64,000 nt of DNA. It comes from CADEDH01 sp041394285 (GTDB taxonomy: Bacteria; Actinomycetota; Acidimicrobiia; Acidimicrobiales; SZUA-35). The stretch covers positions 310,001 through 374,000 of the forward strand of contig JAWKIL010000004.1 in NCBI GenBank assembly GCA_041394285.1, read 5' to 3'. Shown in pieces: positions 24,698-33,631 of this stretch; positions within the stretch are counted from its first letter, which is position 1, and every line of letters begins with the position of its first letter. The position numbers and the translations under genes were made by a program. A model generated the notes under the pieces. The model ran no database searches. It was not told the DNA's origin and was given only the letters and a program-made list of their open reading frames with translations.

Positions 24698-25028
24698 GCA
24701 ACGGGAATGGACCGGCCATCGTCGAACGTCGAGGCGCCATTAAATCCGCTCCTGACAAGGCCGTGGCGACCGTCGACTCCGGTGAGTGGGGGGCCGAGGC
24801 GTGCGGCGGAGCACCTCGGCCCCCCATCGGAGCACACGACGCTGGTCGCGACGGGACTCAACCAAGAAGGGGCTGCGGGATTGGTGTCGCGACGCCCCTG
24901 GGCCGAGCCCAGGCGTCCCGCCGCGGCACCGGGCTCGGCCCGTTCTCGATCGCAGACATCATGCAACATGAGGTGCGGCGAGCAGAACCAGGGAGAAGTT
25001 CCCATGACAGTGTGCGTGAGCCGGAAGT
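24698..25028. other. Intergenic stretch without a recognisable gene
   Basis: Between two minus-strand cargo genes. Short open frames exist on both strands, but none has a ribosome-binding site, domain or convincing composition. I see no clear hairpin terminator. It may hold the promoter of the Cys-motif membrane protein. Confidence 0.5.
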
Positions 25029-25820
25029 TCAATTGGCCAAATCGCATAGGGCGAGCCCAGCGTCGATGACGGGCCCGAGGGCGGCTGACCCTTGGTAGAT
25101 CGCTGAGTCCCGAACGTCGATGAGGCCCATTGGTTCCGCCCACGTCATCGCCAACCCGTTAATGGCATAGGCCGAACCGTCAGCAACCAAATACACGGCC
25201 CGTCCCTCGCAGTGCAGCACTCCGTCCGCAACAGTGAACGGCCACGTCCACTCCGGCCAGCCGTCGACAGTGCACGACGGGTCGAACCGCATCGACGCCC
25301 CTGGGACGTCATCCAGGAGCCCGCTGTCGTAGGTATGGGGAATGCAGACTTCGATCTGCTTGACCGGCGCTGCGGCGGTGTCCACCGTCGTTGGCTGGGC
25401 GGCCGTCGTCGCGGCTTCAGTCGCCATCGAAGTGGATGCAGGGAGTGTGGTCGTGTTCTCTGCCACCGAGTCCGCGGTTGCTGTCTCGTCGTCTGCCGCT
25501 GGCGGCACAAGGGCACCGAGCGCTGCGAGTAACAGGATGATCCCTGCCGGGATGAGAATGCGCTTGCGGCGCCACCACGGCTGGTTTGAGGCTGGGGCTG
25601 CGGCAGCGAGCTGGGCGGGGTACGTCGGTGCCGCTTGAAGTGGAGGCGGAGGCGGGGCCGGCACTGCACCGGATTGTTGCCCCGGTCCTGGTGGAGGCGT
25701 CGGACCCGAACCGCGCGGCCACCAGCGGCCATCGCTTGCTTGGTACCAACCGACGGGCGGCTGACCGCTGTAGACGTGCCCATTCCATGCCACGTACTGG
25801 TGCTGATCCTCATGCGGCAT
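25029..25820 (-). CDS. Membrane protein with DUF2510-like N-terminus and DUF2511-like C-terminus
   Basis: A 263-aa protein. N-terminal YSGQPPVGWYQASDGRWWP matches the short Trp-rich DUF2510-type motif. A Pro-rich linker of about 40 residues follows, then RRKR and a single membrane helix (ILIPAGIILLLAALGALV). Outside is a Thr/Ala-rich stalk and a C-terminal domain with WPEWTWPFTVADGVLHCEG, AVYLVADGSAYAINGLA, and paired Cys residues, resembling DUF2511. The topology is cytoplasmic N-terminus and extracellular C-terminus. Role unknown; its place among element cargo suggests a surface or host-interaction function, which is conjecture. Confidence 0.75.
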   Translation of the reverse strand: MPHEDQHQYVAWNGHVYSGQPPVGWYQASDGRWWPRGSGPTPPPGPGQQSGAVPAPPPPPLQAAPTYPAQLAAAAPASNQPWWRRKRILIPAGIILLLAALGALVPPAADDETATADSVAENTTTLPASTSMATEAATTAAQPTTVDTAAAPVKQIEVCIPHTYDSGLLDDVPGASMRFDPSCTVDGWPEWTWPFTVADGVLHCEGRAVYLVADGSAYAINGLAMTWAEPMGLIDVRDSAIYQGSAALGPVIDAGLALCDLAN

Positions 25821-25908
25821 GACGGCACGCTAGCCGACCGACCCTAGCGGAGACGATTGACTGCCCCTCTCGTTGTATCGAACATAGGTTCCCACGTACG
25901 ATTCCGGG

Positions 25909-26142
25909 GTGAGCTGGACGAAACGCCGACGCGCTGACCCGCTCCGGGTGGCTGAGGCGTCGCTGCTAGGTGCACGACGACGACTGGCGGACCTCAGCCG
26001 CCCTGACTTTGCGGAGCGGTACACGGCCCAGCATCTGGAGCTGGAGCGCGCCGACGCCCTGGCCTCCATCGCCCAGAGCACCGAACGAATCCGCCAGCTG
26101 GGAGGCGACCCTGACCAGCCCCGGCTCGAACCGAACCTCTAG
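25909..26142 (+). CDS. 77-aa helical protein of the element
   Basis: A GTG start (MSWTKRRRADPLRVA when initiated) opens 77 codons. The protein is very basic at its N-terminus and then heptad-like (LARRRLADL, LELERADALASIAQSTERI), suggesting a coiled coil. The gap to the divergent DUF2510/2511 gene is only 90 bp. No family recognised; moderate confidence that it is translated. Confidence 0.5.
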   Translation: MSWTKRRRADPLRVAEASLLGARRRLADLSRPDFAERYTAQHLELERADALASIAQSTERIRQLGGDPDQPRLEPNL

Positions 26143-26470
26143 CCGGTCGGGCTGACCGAATACATGGTGGCCCGCCAAACGGCAGGGAGTGGCTTCTGAC
26201 CATCCTAGCGAACGAGGGATGGCGGATAACCTGACCGCTGGCCGGCACTTGCGAGGTCGACCCGGGTGGGTTTCTCCTGTTAGCCAGCCGGGCGGCCCCC
26301 CGCCCCTCCGCCCCGATCCCGCCGAGGGAAGGCAGCCGGAGGGGCAGTGTCGCGCCCGACCCACCATCACCAAGGGTACGGAACCGGTTCGCTAGCATTA
26401 TGGGGATCGCAGCTGCTCCGGTGAGCAAGTTAAGTGGATTCGGGATGCGCCGCCTACTACTTTCTCAGAG
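26143..26470. other. Gap with a GC-rich inverted repeat
   Basis: No convincing gene. An inverted repeat CCCCTCCG ... CGGAGGGG (about 26300-26346) could be a terminator after the 77-aa gene. Downstream of it base composition drops abruptly toward the A/T-rich cargo gene. Confidence 0.45.
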
Positions 26471-27358
26471 ATGATGCATAGGATGAGGTCCGGATCCCCG
26501 GATGATTTCATCCGAGCGGCGCGCAATAGGGTGGACCGAGTCATTTGGACCTATCAAGGCCTTATCGTCTTGATAGGACTCACTGCGATCATTGGCTCGA
26601 TCGGCGCCTTTGTTGGTCGATGGTGGTTCATATTTCCCCGGACCGGTATCGGCAACGTCGGCGAGTGGGTTGCTGGTATTTCGGCGCTAGCCGCGATACA
26701 AGCGGTAAGAATAGAGGCCCGAGATCGGGTTCGAGAGCTAGCGGCAGAATCGTTGATTCGCTCAGCCGATAGGGCCTACGAATTGATCGAACCGCTGCAG
26801 GACGTCCCCGATAAACACCAACGCGCACCGGTGGTCAACGCCCTACGAGATGTAGCACGAGGGTCCGGCGTAGCCGCTTTGTCACGGTTCGCTGACGCTC
26901 TACAAAGAGGCGATCTTGCAGTTAAGCTGCCCTATTCCTGGAGGATGGGCAGTGTCAACCAGAGCACGTCCATTTGGTTCCAAGTTCATAGATCGCTCGT
27001 CAATGCGATTACATCAGTGGGACGGCCTTCCGGAGTATCCGCTGTAGACCTCAAAGAACTAGATCACGCCATTAGCGCGGGTCGCGCATACACAATTCGA
27101 CTCGCAGCCGTGCGTTATGGTGAGGCCGAATTTCAGGATGCGCTAAACACCGGCGACGAGGCACGAATGGATACCGCGATGAGAATGATGGAATCATTCA
27201 AGGAGGATGCCCCAGAACTGTACCATTCGCTGCTAGAGCGCTCAGAAGGCTGGCTTCCAAACGAGTCGCCCGAGGTGACTCAGAATCTACTTCTCAGGAA
27301 TGATTTCGATCGCTTCGTGCGAAATATGGAATCGTTTGCACCAATGCCATTTCGGTGA
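26471..27358 (+). CDS. Membrane-anchored cargo protein of unknown function, atypical base composition
   Basis: A 295-aa protein. Two hydrophobic helices near the N-terminus, IWTYQGLIVLIGLTAIIG (about 25-45) and NVGEWVAGISALAAIQAV (about 62-80), are followed by about 210 soluble, mainly helical residues with no recognised domain (KELDHAISAGRAYTIRL, MRMMESFKEDAPELY). The GNVGEWVAGIsALAA segment is of the kind found in many anonymous membrane proteins carried by phages and islands. Codon use is far less GC-biased than anything else in the window (many A/T third positions), so it was probably acquired separately and recently. A defence or superinfection-exclusion role is possible but unproven. 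Confidence 0.75.
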   Translation: MMHRMRSGSPDDFIRAARNRVDRVIWTYQGLIVLIGLTAIIGSIGAFVGRWWFIFPRTGIGNVGEWVAGISALAAIQAVRIEARDRVRELAAESLIRSADRAYELIEPLQDVPDKHQRAPVVNALRDVARGSGVAALSRFADALQRGDLAVKLPYSWRMGSVNQSTSIWFQVHRSLVNAITSVGRPSGVSAVDLKELDHAISAGRAYTIRLAAVRYGEAEFQDALNTGDEARMDTAMRMMESFKEDAPELYHSLLERSEGWLPNESPEVTQNLLLRNDFDRFVRNMESFAPMPFR

Positions 27359-27436
27359 AAGCCCGCACATTGGAGTGGACTTATGCGAATGTCAAGCGTC
27401 AAGCAGCCGGCCGGCGTATGAAACTCAGCTACATGC

Positions 27437-27607
27437 TTACGCTAGCTTCTTTGGTTCGAACCGGGTGAAGTAGCGAGGATACGCCTCGACGACAGCGGCG
27501 TCAGCCGTGAAGACCTCGCCAACGGCGACGAACAGCCCGGAGGGGCCGTGGAACGACTCCACGGCCCGCACCAGCTGAACGGGGGTCGGCCTGGTCGACC
27601 CGGCCAT
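27437..27607 (-). CDS. 56-aa capsid-adjacent small protein
   Basis: An ATG at 27607-27605 overlaps the capsid gene stop (TGATG), then 56 codons end at TAA 27437-27439. The sequence contains QLVRAVESFHGPSGLFVAVG, EVFTADAAVVEAYPRYF and a basic tail. Small beta-type proteins of this look (a leading strand, a G-[LF]-F-V-x-x-G-E turn, then FEP near the end) regularly follow the major capsid gene in actinobacterial HK97-type phages. Exact structural role unknown. Confidence 0.65.
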   Translation of the reverse strand: MAGSTRPTPVQLVRAVESFHGPSGLFVAVGEVFTADAAVVEAYPRYFTRFEPKKLA

Positions 27608-28905
27608 CAGGCGTTCAGGAGCCGGACAGCGGCTCCGTTGACGAGCCCGCCGCCGACCCGCCAGTAAGCGTACAAACCGCGCTGGCCGGTGGGCCGGTGG
27701 TTGGTCCCGACGAGGTGGGGGACCAGCTCAACGGACAGGCCGACCCGGTCGACAATGGTGTAGGCGGCACGGACATCGCCGAACAACAGAATGTAGTTGT
27801 TGGCGGCGGCGTCGATCACGCCGTCCATGTCAGACGACTCGTGGACCGGCCGGCCGAGCATGGTCGGACCCATGCCGGTCGACATGTCGAGCGAGTTGCG
27901 GAACCCGCCCACCGTGTCGGTGAACTGCCGAGCCCGGTTGTAGATGGCGAGGTTGGCGACCCACACGCCGTTGGACCGGAACCGTGGCGGCACCGCGGCC
28001 TGCAGGGCGTAGACGTCCGTTGCGGCGAACGTGTCGGCCGAAGCGGTCGCCACGACGGACGTGCCGCCGGCCACCACGGCCGTAATGATGCCCTGCGGAA
28101 CACCGCCGGTTCCCGCCCCGGTCGCGAAGGCCGTCGCTTCCAGACGGTCTCGGGCGTCGGCAAACGCCTCCCGCAGCTCGGCCTCCATCCCAGTCCAGTC
28201 GGCGCCCACCTCAATCGAGAACGGCACGAAGGCGCTGGCCTTCTGCGGCGTGATGGTCGGCTGCGCCAGGGTGGGAGCGTCGTCGCTGACCTCGGTCGCC
28301 TCGGTGTCCCAGGAGGCGGTGATGCCAGCCGTGCTCACGCCCCGCCACTCGTCGGACCCGGTCAGGGTGACGACGCGGGCGACCTGGCGCCACGGGTTGG
28401 CGGTGCCATCGTTGGCGACTATGAGTGTCGGATCGAGGCTGTAGGGGACCGCGAACCCGCCCGAGGCGTCCGTCAGCGATGCAGCACGGGCCTCGACCAC
28501 GGCGGCCTGTTCCTCGGCTGTGAGGGCCCATTCCTGGCCGCTGGCGAGCTTGAGCCAGCCAGTGCGGTACTCGGGCCGACCGGTGACCACGATGTGCCGG
28601 GCCAGGCGACCGTCGGCGGTGTCGTGGCGCTCCAACATTCTGGTGGCCTGTTCCTTGTGGGCATCGTCGAGGTGCGTGGTGGCCTCGACCGCAGCTCGGG
28701 CCCTGCCCTTAATGTCGGCGCCGTGATACGCCCGGTCGTTGAGGTCGAACGGGTCGAGGTGCGTGGTGACGGTCGTGGTCCGTTCCTGGCGCCGGGATGT
28801 CGGCGGCGCGCAATGGCGTCGAGCTGTTATATGTGTAGCGCGAGCTGGTCCAGCTCGCCAGTGATCGCCTCGAGAGCACCGTCAGGTGCTGGTCTTCAAG
28901 GGCGG
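27607..28905 (-). pseudogene. HK97-fold major capsid protein, damaged at the N-terminus
   Basis: An intact frame runs from at least 28638 to 27607 (343 aa from MLERHDTADGRL). It holds HK97 capsid features: SLTDASGGFAVPYSLDPTL, KASAFVPFSIEVGADW, an E-loop/spine region with LEATAFATGAGTGGVPQGI, FRSNGVWVANLAIYNRARQF, GRPVHESSDMDGV, FGDVRAAYTIVDRVG, and a C-terminal GLYAYWRVGGGLVN. The homologous scaffold-like N-terminal domain continues upstream as LDPFDLNDRAYHGADIKGRA, but then moves to another frame (GALEAITGELDQLALHI) that contains a TAA near 28830. So the delta-domain region is broken by at least one frameshift and one stop. Confidence 0.8.
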
Positions 28906-29000
28906 GTTTCGCCGGCCCGTGAGCAGGCATTCGGCCTCGGTGGTGCGGCGCCTGCGGCGGCGTCAACGGCGCGCCACGGGTAGTGGGCAGGGGCATGGGT

Positions 29001-29690
29001 TCAGACCTTCGGGGAGAGCAGAGGCGGCGCGCCGGCGGGCGACCTCAACCGAAGCGGGTGGAGCGGACGGCCTCGATCACGCCGGGTGGCGGGCCAGGTG
29101 ACGGCGGAGGACTCGGCCAGGGCGACCTCGATCCGTTCGACCGTCGTCCTTGTCAGGCGACCAGCGATCTCGATCGGTCGAAAGCCCACGGATAAGGCGT
29201 CGAGCGCCGATCCTTGATCAGGGCCAGCACCGCCTGCGGCGGTCTTGGAGATGAACAAAGCCGACCAGGCCAAGCAGGCTCCTCGACCAGCGCTTCGGCC
29301 CGACTGATCGGCAGGACCGGTTGTGAAGGGCCAGAAACTCTACCTCGCCAGGTCCGCGCTTCGGCGATGGTACGGGCGAACGCCCTCGCCGAAAGACCTC
29401 GGGTGGCCGTCCGACTCGACAATCGCCAGTTTCGGCGTCGAACGGGACGGCCACACCGACCACGGTCCGCCGTCGGAACGGATCTCCAGGTCACGGGATG
29501 GGCACGCCCAGTCAGCACGATGTCACCCGTCGAGGTGAAGCGGATCAAGACGGCGACCAGCACCCGCCAGGGTGGTGGCGTTCCATCGGCAGACGACTCG
29601 TCTCGCTGCGCTCCAGCTGTGCGCGGGCGACCGGACCAGTGGCCTGACCTCAGCGCCAGCTGATCCGCACCACGCAGATTAGTCAAGGCG
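29001..29690 (-). pseudogene. HK97-type prohead protease remnant
   Basis: Pieces of a prohead protease appear in three frames in the right order. An opening piece is MTNLRGADQLALRSG, followed by VGVAVPFDAETGD with PPEVFRRG (the entry strands of the U35 protease fold), and LDALSVGFRPIEIAGRLTRT with VERIEVALAESSAVTWPA (the hallmark G[LM]S[VI]GF and Leu-x-Glu-[VI]-S-x-V-x-x-P-A strand). Each change of frame requires an indel. It lies between portal and capsid genes, the standard position. Not functional as it stands. Confidence 0.75.
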
Positions 29691-30159
29691 CATTCTGACT
29701 AACCTCACCGAAACACCTAGCATCGCCCTGGAATCGGCGAAACAGGTAACCCTGTGGCGCATGGGTGGGGGAAGCACGATGAGCTGTCACGAGCGGGCAA
29801 GGCTTCTACGCTGTCTGGGGATCGCTGGCCCCTTGATCCTGCGTTCTGCTGGTGGCTTCGTCGTGTGGTCGAACGTCTGGCCCAGACAGAACCCGACAAC
29901 GACAGACCTGCACGACTCGGGCTACTGCCCGGGACGCTCGCCTCGATGACCCGGAGGCGTTCAGGTATTGCCGAACGCAAGGCGCTGCTGGCCTTGCCCG
30001 GAGAACCGATATGCCCGCCACCACTGGACGGAGCTGGCTGGTAGTACGCGTGATGAAGATTCGTAAGGCGACAAGCGGCGACGATGCGGTCACCGCCGCA
30101 AACGCTTGCTACGTCGGCATTGCTGATGCCGCCCTGGGCTGACGGTGCAGTGCGGGTGG
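29691..30159. other. Degraded stretch between portal and protease remnants
   Basis: No open frame here is supported. A plus-strand fragment (KIRKATSGDDAVTAANACYVG) and a Trp/Arg-rich plus-strand frame around 29,754-30,044 resemble coding sequence weakly, but they run opposite to the flanking structural genes and lack recognisable homology or ribosome-binding sites. Probably eroded element DNA. Confidence 0.4.
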
Positions 30160-31509
30160 TGACCCATTAGGCCAGGCCAGGCTCCAGCACCAGCAGGCTG
30201 GAGCTGCACCGAGTGCAGTTCAGAGTGAGCGCCGGCCAGGCCACGCAGGTCGCCGGCCGTGACTGCCCTCACCGCTGCATCGGGGTTGAAGCCGGGACGT
30301 CGATGAGCTGGCGGATAGATGCGGCCTGCTGGGTCAGCGTCTTCGCCCGTTCCTTTCCTGTCCTCCCGCAGGAAGGCCACCTCAGTGCTCATCAACAGCC
30401 GGGGCCGTCGATGACGGCATCTCCACGAGGGTCGTCAGGGCGTCAGGCCATCCCACGCCACAGTGCCGGCGGTGCCGTCTGCGAACCGGCGGCGGGCCTG
30501 CGAGTAGTTGCTGTAGGTCGCGGCGGCAAGACCCCCGCTGCGCCGACCATCACCGGTGCGGCAGGTACCCAGGCGGCCGCCAGCCGGCCTGCCAGCCGCA
30601 CGGAGCGCCTTAAGGTCGGCGTCTCGAACGTGGACCCGATCGTTGCGACATCATCCATACCAGCACCGAGCACGAGGGCCTTGTGGTGGTTGCCGTTATC
30701 TTGCGTGGCGGCGAACATGTCGGCGACACGCTGAACCACGGCCCTGTCGCCACCGGACGTACGAACTTGCTGTCGAGCTTGATCACGGGGGCTCACAATG
30801 CCGTTTCTGGCGAAAGAACGCTTCGGCGTGGTGTCGTGATGGTGATCGAGGCTGATCTCCCGGATCACGGGCTGGAGCCAGGACATGCCCCGGTAGAAGG
30901 CCAACGGGTCGGGCACACCGGTGAGTAGTGCGCGACCTCGGCGGCGGTGAACAGATCGACGTCCTCAGGGCCGGGGCCACGGTAGTACAGGTAGCCGACC
31001 ACCTCGCTGTCGACGCTCGCCGGGTTAGCCGCAGGGTCGCCGTTTACGCCGATGATGATCGCCACCCGATCGGGGCGAAGGCGCACCAGTCGGTCTCCGC
31101 GACGAACCCAATAGCTGTTGCCGGCGAGGCTGGCGTCGGTCTCCATTTTGGCGACCAGCTCCGCCGCCGTTCCTCCAGGCCACGGTCGCTCCAGTATCCG
31201 CAGAGCGTTTGTGCCGAACAGGTCGCCGGCCCGATTGCCGACGCGTTCCTGGAATTGGAAGCGGGCCTCGCTGAGCACCTTGGCCCGAAAGTCGATTAGG
31301 GCGAACACGATGGCGTTGTCGCCGTAGCCCAACCGGGCCCAGTTTTCGAAGCTGGCCGGGGCCTTTTCGATCGACGGGCTCGACCAGGTCGACGTCGTGC
31401 CGTAGGTCAGGCCGCCGTAGGTGACGGCCGACAGCCAATCGCCGAAGCTGTAGGCCCGTCGATGGCGTCCTCCGGGCGGGGTGGGGGCGGCTGACGATTC
31501 GTCCGCCAT
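30160..31509 (-). pseudogene. Phage portal protein, multiply frameshifted
   Basis: From ATG 31509 (MADESSAAPTPPGGRHRRAY) about 190 residues read well: YGDNAIVFALIDFRAKVLSEA, GNSYWVRRGDRLVRLRPDRV and GYLYYRGPGPEDVDLFTAAEVAHYSPV are portal (SPP1/HK97-type) motifs. At about 30,910 the sense moves to another frame (PDPLAFYRGMSWLQPVIREI, then NHHKALVLGAGMDDVATIGS). It moves again near 30,600 (NYSQARRRFADGT) and again near 30,390 (VAFLREDRK, PGFNPDAAVRAVTAGDLRGLAG, SVQLQPAG). At least three indels; the portal cannot be made. Confidence 0.85.
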
Positions 31510-31548
31510 GGAACCAGGTTCATTGCTTTCCTTCCGTGCGGGGAGTCG

Positions 31549-33212
31549 TCATACGTCCACCCATGCGATGAACGGCTCCGTCTGGACTTCTTCCTCGGCG
31601 AGGCACAGGAACCCGCCCAGGGCCATCGTGACGGCCTCTAAGGGGCTGATATCAGTCTCGGACCGCAGGCGGGCAAATCCCCACGCCCCGTCACCCATGG
31701 CCCGTTTCCTGGCCGCTTCAACCGCATCGTCAAGGTCCGGCTGACCCGGTGGCCGACGCAACACAGGTGCGGTCCCATCGGGAGGAGAAACCCGGTCAAC
31801 CAGCGCGCCGGCAGCGGCGGCATGATCCCGGGTCGACATCTTGAACAGCTCCGGCCGCTCACCTTCGGGCAGCTCACGCAACACGGTCTCGATCTCAGCT
31901 ACCAGCGAACCAGCGGGCGAGCTTGGATCGATGGCGATGCCGGCGCCACCATTGCGGCGGATGATGGCCATCAAGGTCTGGGCGACCCACAGCGTGCCCG
32001 GCCGGGAGTCGATCAGCTCGACGTGGAGGCCACCAGACGACGAGTCAGCGGCCACACCGATCGACGCACGCTGCCGGTCAACGCTGACCGCCACACCGTA
32101 GACCAGGCGCCCCTCGGCCTGGCTCGACGGGTCCTCTAGACGGCGCCAGTCATCGATGCTGATCGGGCCTAGATCCTCGATGCGATTGCGGTCATGAAAC
32201 TGGGTGGCATAGGCCCGCCGCCACTCACCCTCGTCCATCTTGGCCTGCTCGGCCGCGATGTCGCCTTCGTCGATCAGGTGTCCCAACGCAGGGATGTAGT
32301 ACCACCACAGGCTCCGGTCGGTGATGTCCCAGTCCAGCGGGCAGGACCATTCGAAGTAGCAGATGCCTGGTCAATACCCCAGCCGACAGCCGCCCGACCT
32401 AGGCCTGTTTCTGGAGCAGGTAGGCGACCGCTCATGGCCCGACACGATATCCACAGCTGAGGGCCCGAGTCGTCTCGCCACGGCTGGAGCGGGCCGCACC
32501 TCGGGTAATCATCGGAACGCCGAAACCGGCGTCGACGTCGGCCGTCCGTGGGCGAACGCCTCGTCGACCACGGCCTCGTCGAGGTCGTGCCGTGCCCCGA
32601 ATCCTCCCCCGGCGCCGACACCGTGATGGTCGAGCCGTTGGCGAACTCGATGCCCTCTTGCCCGCTGCCCATCAGAACCCGGTAGTCAGCATCGTCCACG
32701 ATCCGCGTGGCCCGCACTGGTGACTCAACCAACGGCGACGCCCGCAGCTTGCGGATGAAATCCCGCTTGAACTTCGCCGTCGCCCACTTACCCCGCTGCG
32801 CGGTGTAAATCATGTCCGAATTCCCCCAGCGGCGGGCCCGGTACACCCAGCGGGGCAGTGTCAGGCTGGACTTGCCGAACTGGCGATGGATCAGCACGAT
32901 CACCGTGCCGTAAACGAGCGTGTTCGTCTCGGGGTCCAGCTCCATTGCCGTGTCCATCACCAAACGCTGAGCCGGATGGAACGGCGTCCCCAGCATCGCC
33001 GCCACCTCAGCCACCTCCGGCCCCAGAGTCGGCCGCTCCAGGCGGCGAGGCGTGCCACACTGCGGCGGCGGGCACCAATCCGGCGTCCAATCGCTCGGCC
33101 GTGAGTCGTCCCACCTCGGCGGCCCAGTGCCTGAGACAGGGCGTTTCGCTGTGTGTATATGCGCGGAAGCCGGGCGCTCTCCCGGCGATCCGGCCCTGGT
33201 ACGCGCCGTCAC
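31549..33212 (-). pseudogene. Terminase large subunit with frameshifted middle
   Basis: GTG start at 33212, overlapping the preceding stop (GTGA). The ATPase part reads GTPFHPAQRLVMDTAMEL, VLIHRQFGKSSLTLPRWV (a Walker A variant), RARRWGNSDMIYTAQRG and STITVSAPGEDSGHGTT. Near 32,600 the frame breaks just before the expected Walker B (another frame gives VVDEAFAHG). Sense resumes by 32,370 (CYFEWSCPLDWDITDRSLWWY). The nuclease half is open from about 32,286 to 31549: GDIAAEQAKMDEGEWRRAYA, VYGVAVSVDRQRASIG, SPLEAVTMALGG. Two compensating indels would restore it. Cuts and pumps DNA into procapsids in intact relatives. Confidence 0.85.
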
Positions 33213-33631
33213 CCCCGCCCCCGGTCCTGCATCTGGGCACGATGCACGCTGATGTCGACAGCGACCGGCGGGTCGAGATATAGGGCCCGCTCCAACTGAC
33301 GGACATAGTCCACGCTGTGAGGGAACGCATGGACACCCAAGGTGAGCAGGCGGTCATAGTCGGCCCGTACCTGGCGGTAGGTGCGCTCCACGGCGGCACG
33401 ATGATCAGGGTCGACGCTGGCAGCATGGTTGGCCTGGAGCAGCCACATGCGAGCCTTGGAGCGGCTGAGCGCAGCCAGCACGTCACAGGCGAACAGGAAG
33501 CTGCCCGGCATCCGGGGGTGTTGCTGGGGGCGGATGCCGTCGCCGTCGTGCCGCTCGTAAGGCAACTCGGCTGGATGGTTCAACATGTACTCCCGTAGCA
33601 CCCAGTGCTCCTCCTCGGCCATCAGGCGCAC
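33209..33631 (-). CDS. 140-aa element protein upstream of terminase
   Basis: A complete frame of 140 codons (MRLMAEEEHWVLREYML). Its start overlaps the end of the replication gene by about 10 bp and its stop overlaps the terminase start. The protein is helical, with FLFACDVLAALSRSKARMWLLQANHAA and VERTYRQVRADYDRLL. Position would suit a small terminase or a packaging-related protein, but I see no HTH that would support that. Unrecognised. Confidence 0.6.
   Translation of the reverse strand: MRLMAEEEHWVLREYMLNHPAELPYERHDGDGIRPQQHPRMPGSFLFACDVLAALSRSKARMWLLQANHAASVDPDHRAAVERTYRQVRADYDRLLTLGVHAFPHSVDYVRQLERALYLDPPVAVDISVHRAQMQDRGRG

Noticed and set aside
27453..27462. GGTTCGAACC resembling a tRNA T-arm
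   Set aside because: No acceptor, D or anticodon stems can be built around it, and it lies inside the 56-aa capsid-adjacent gene.
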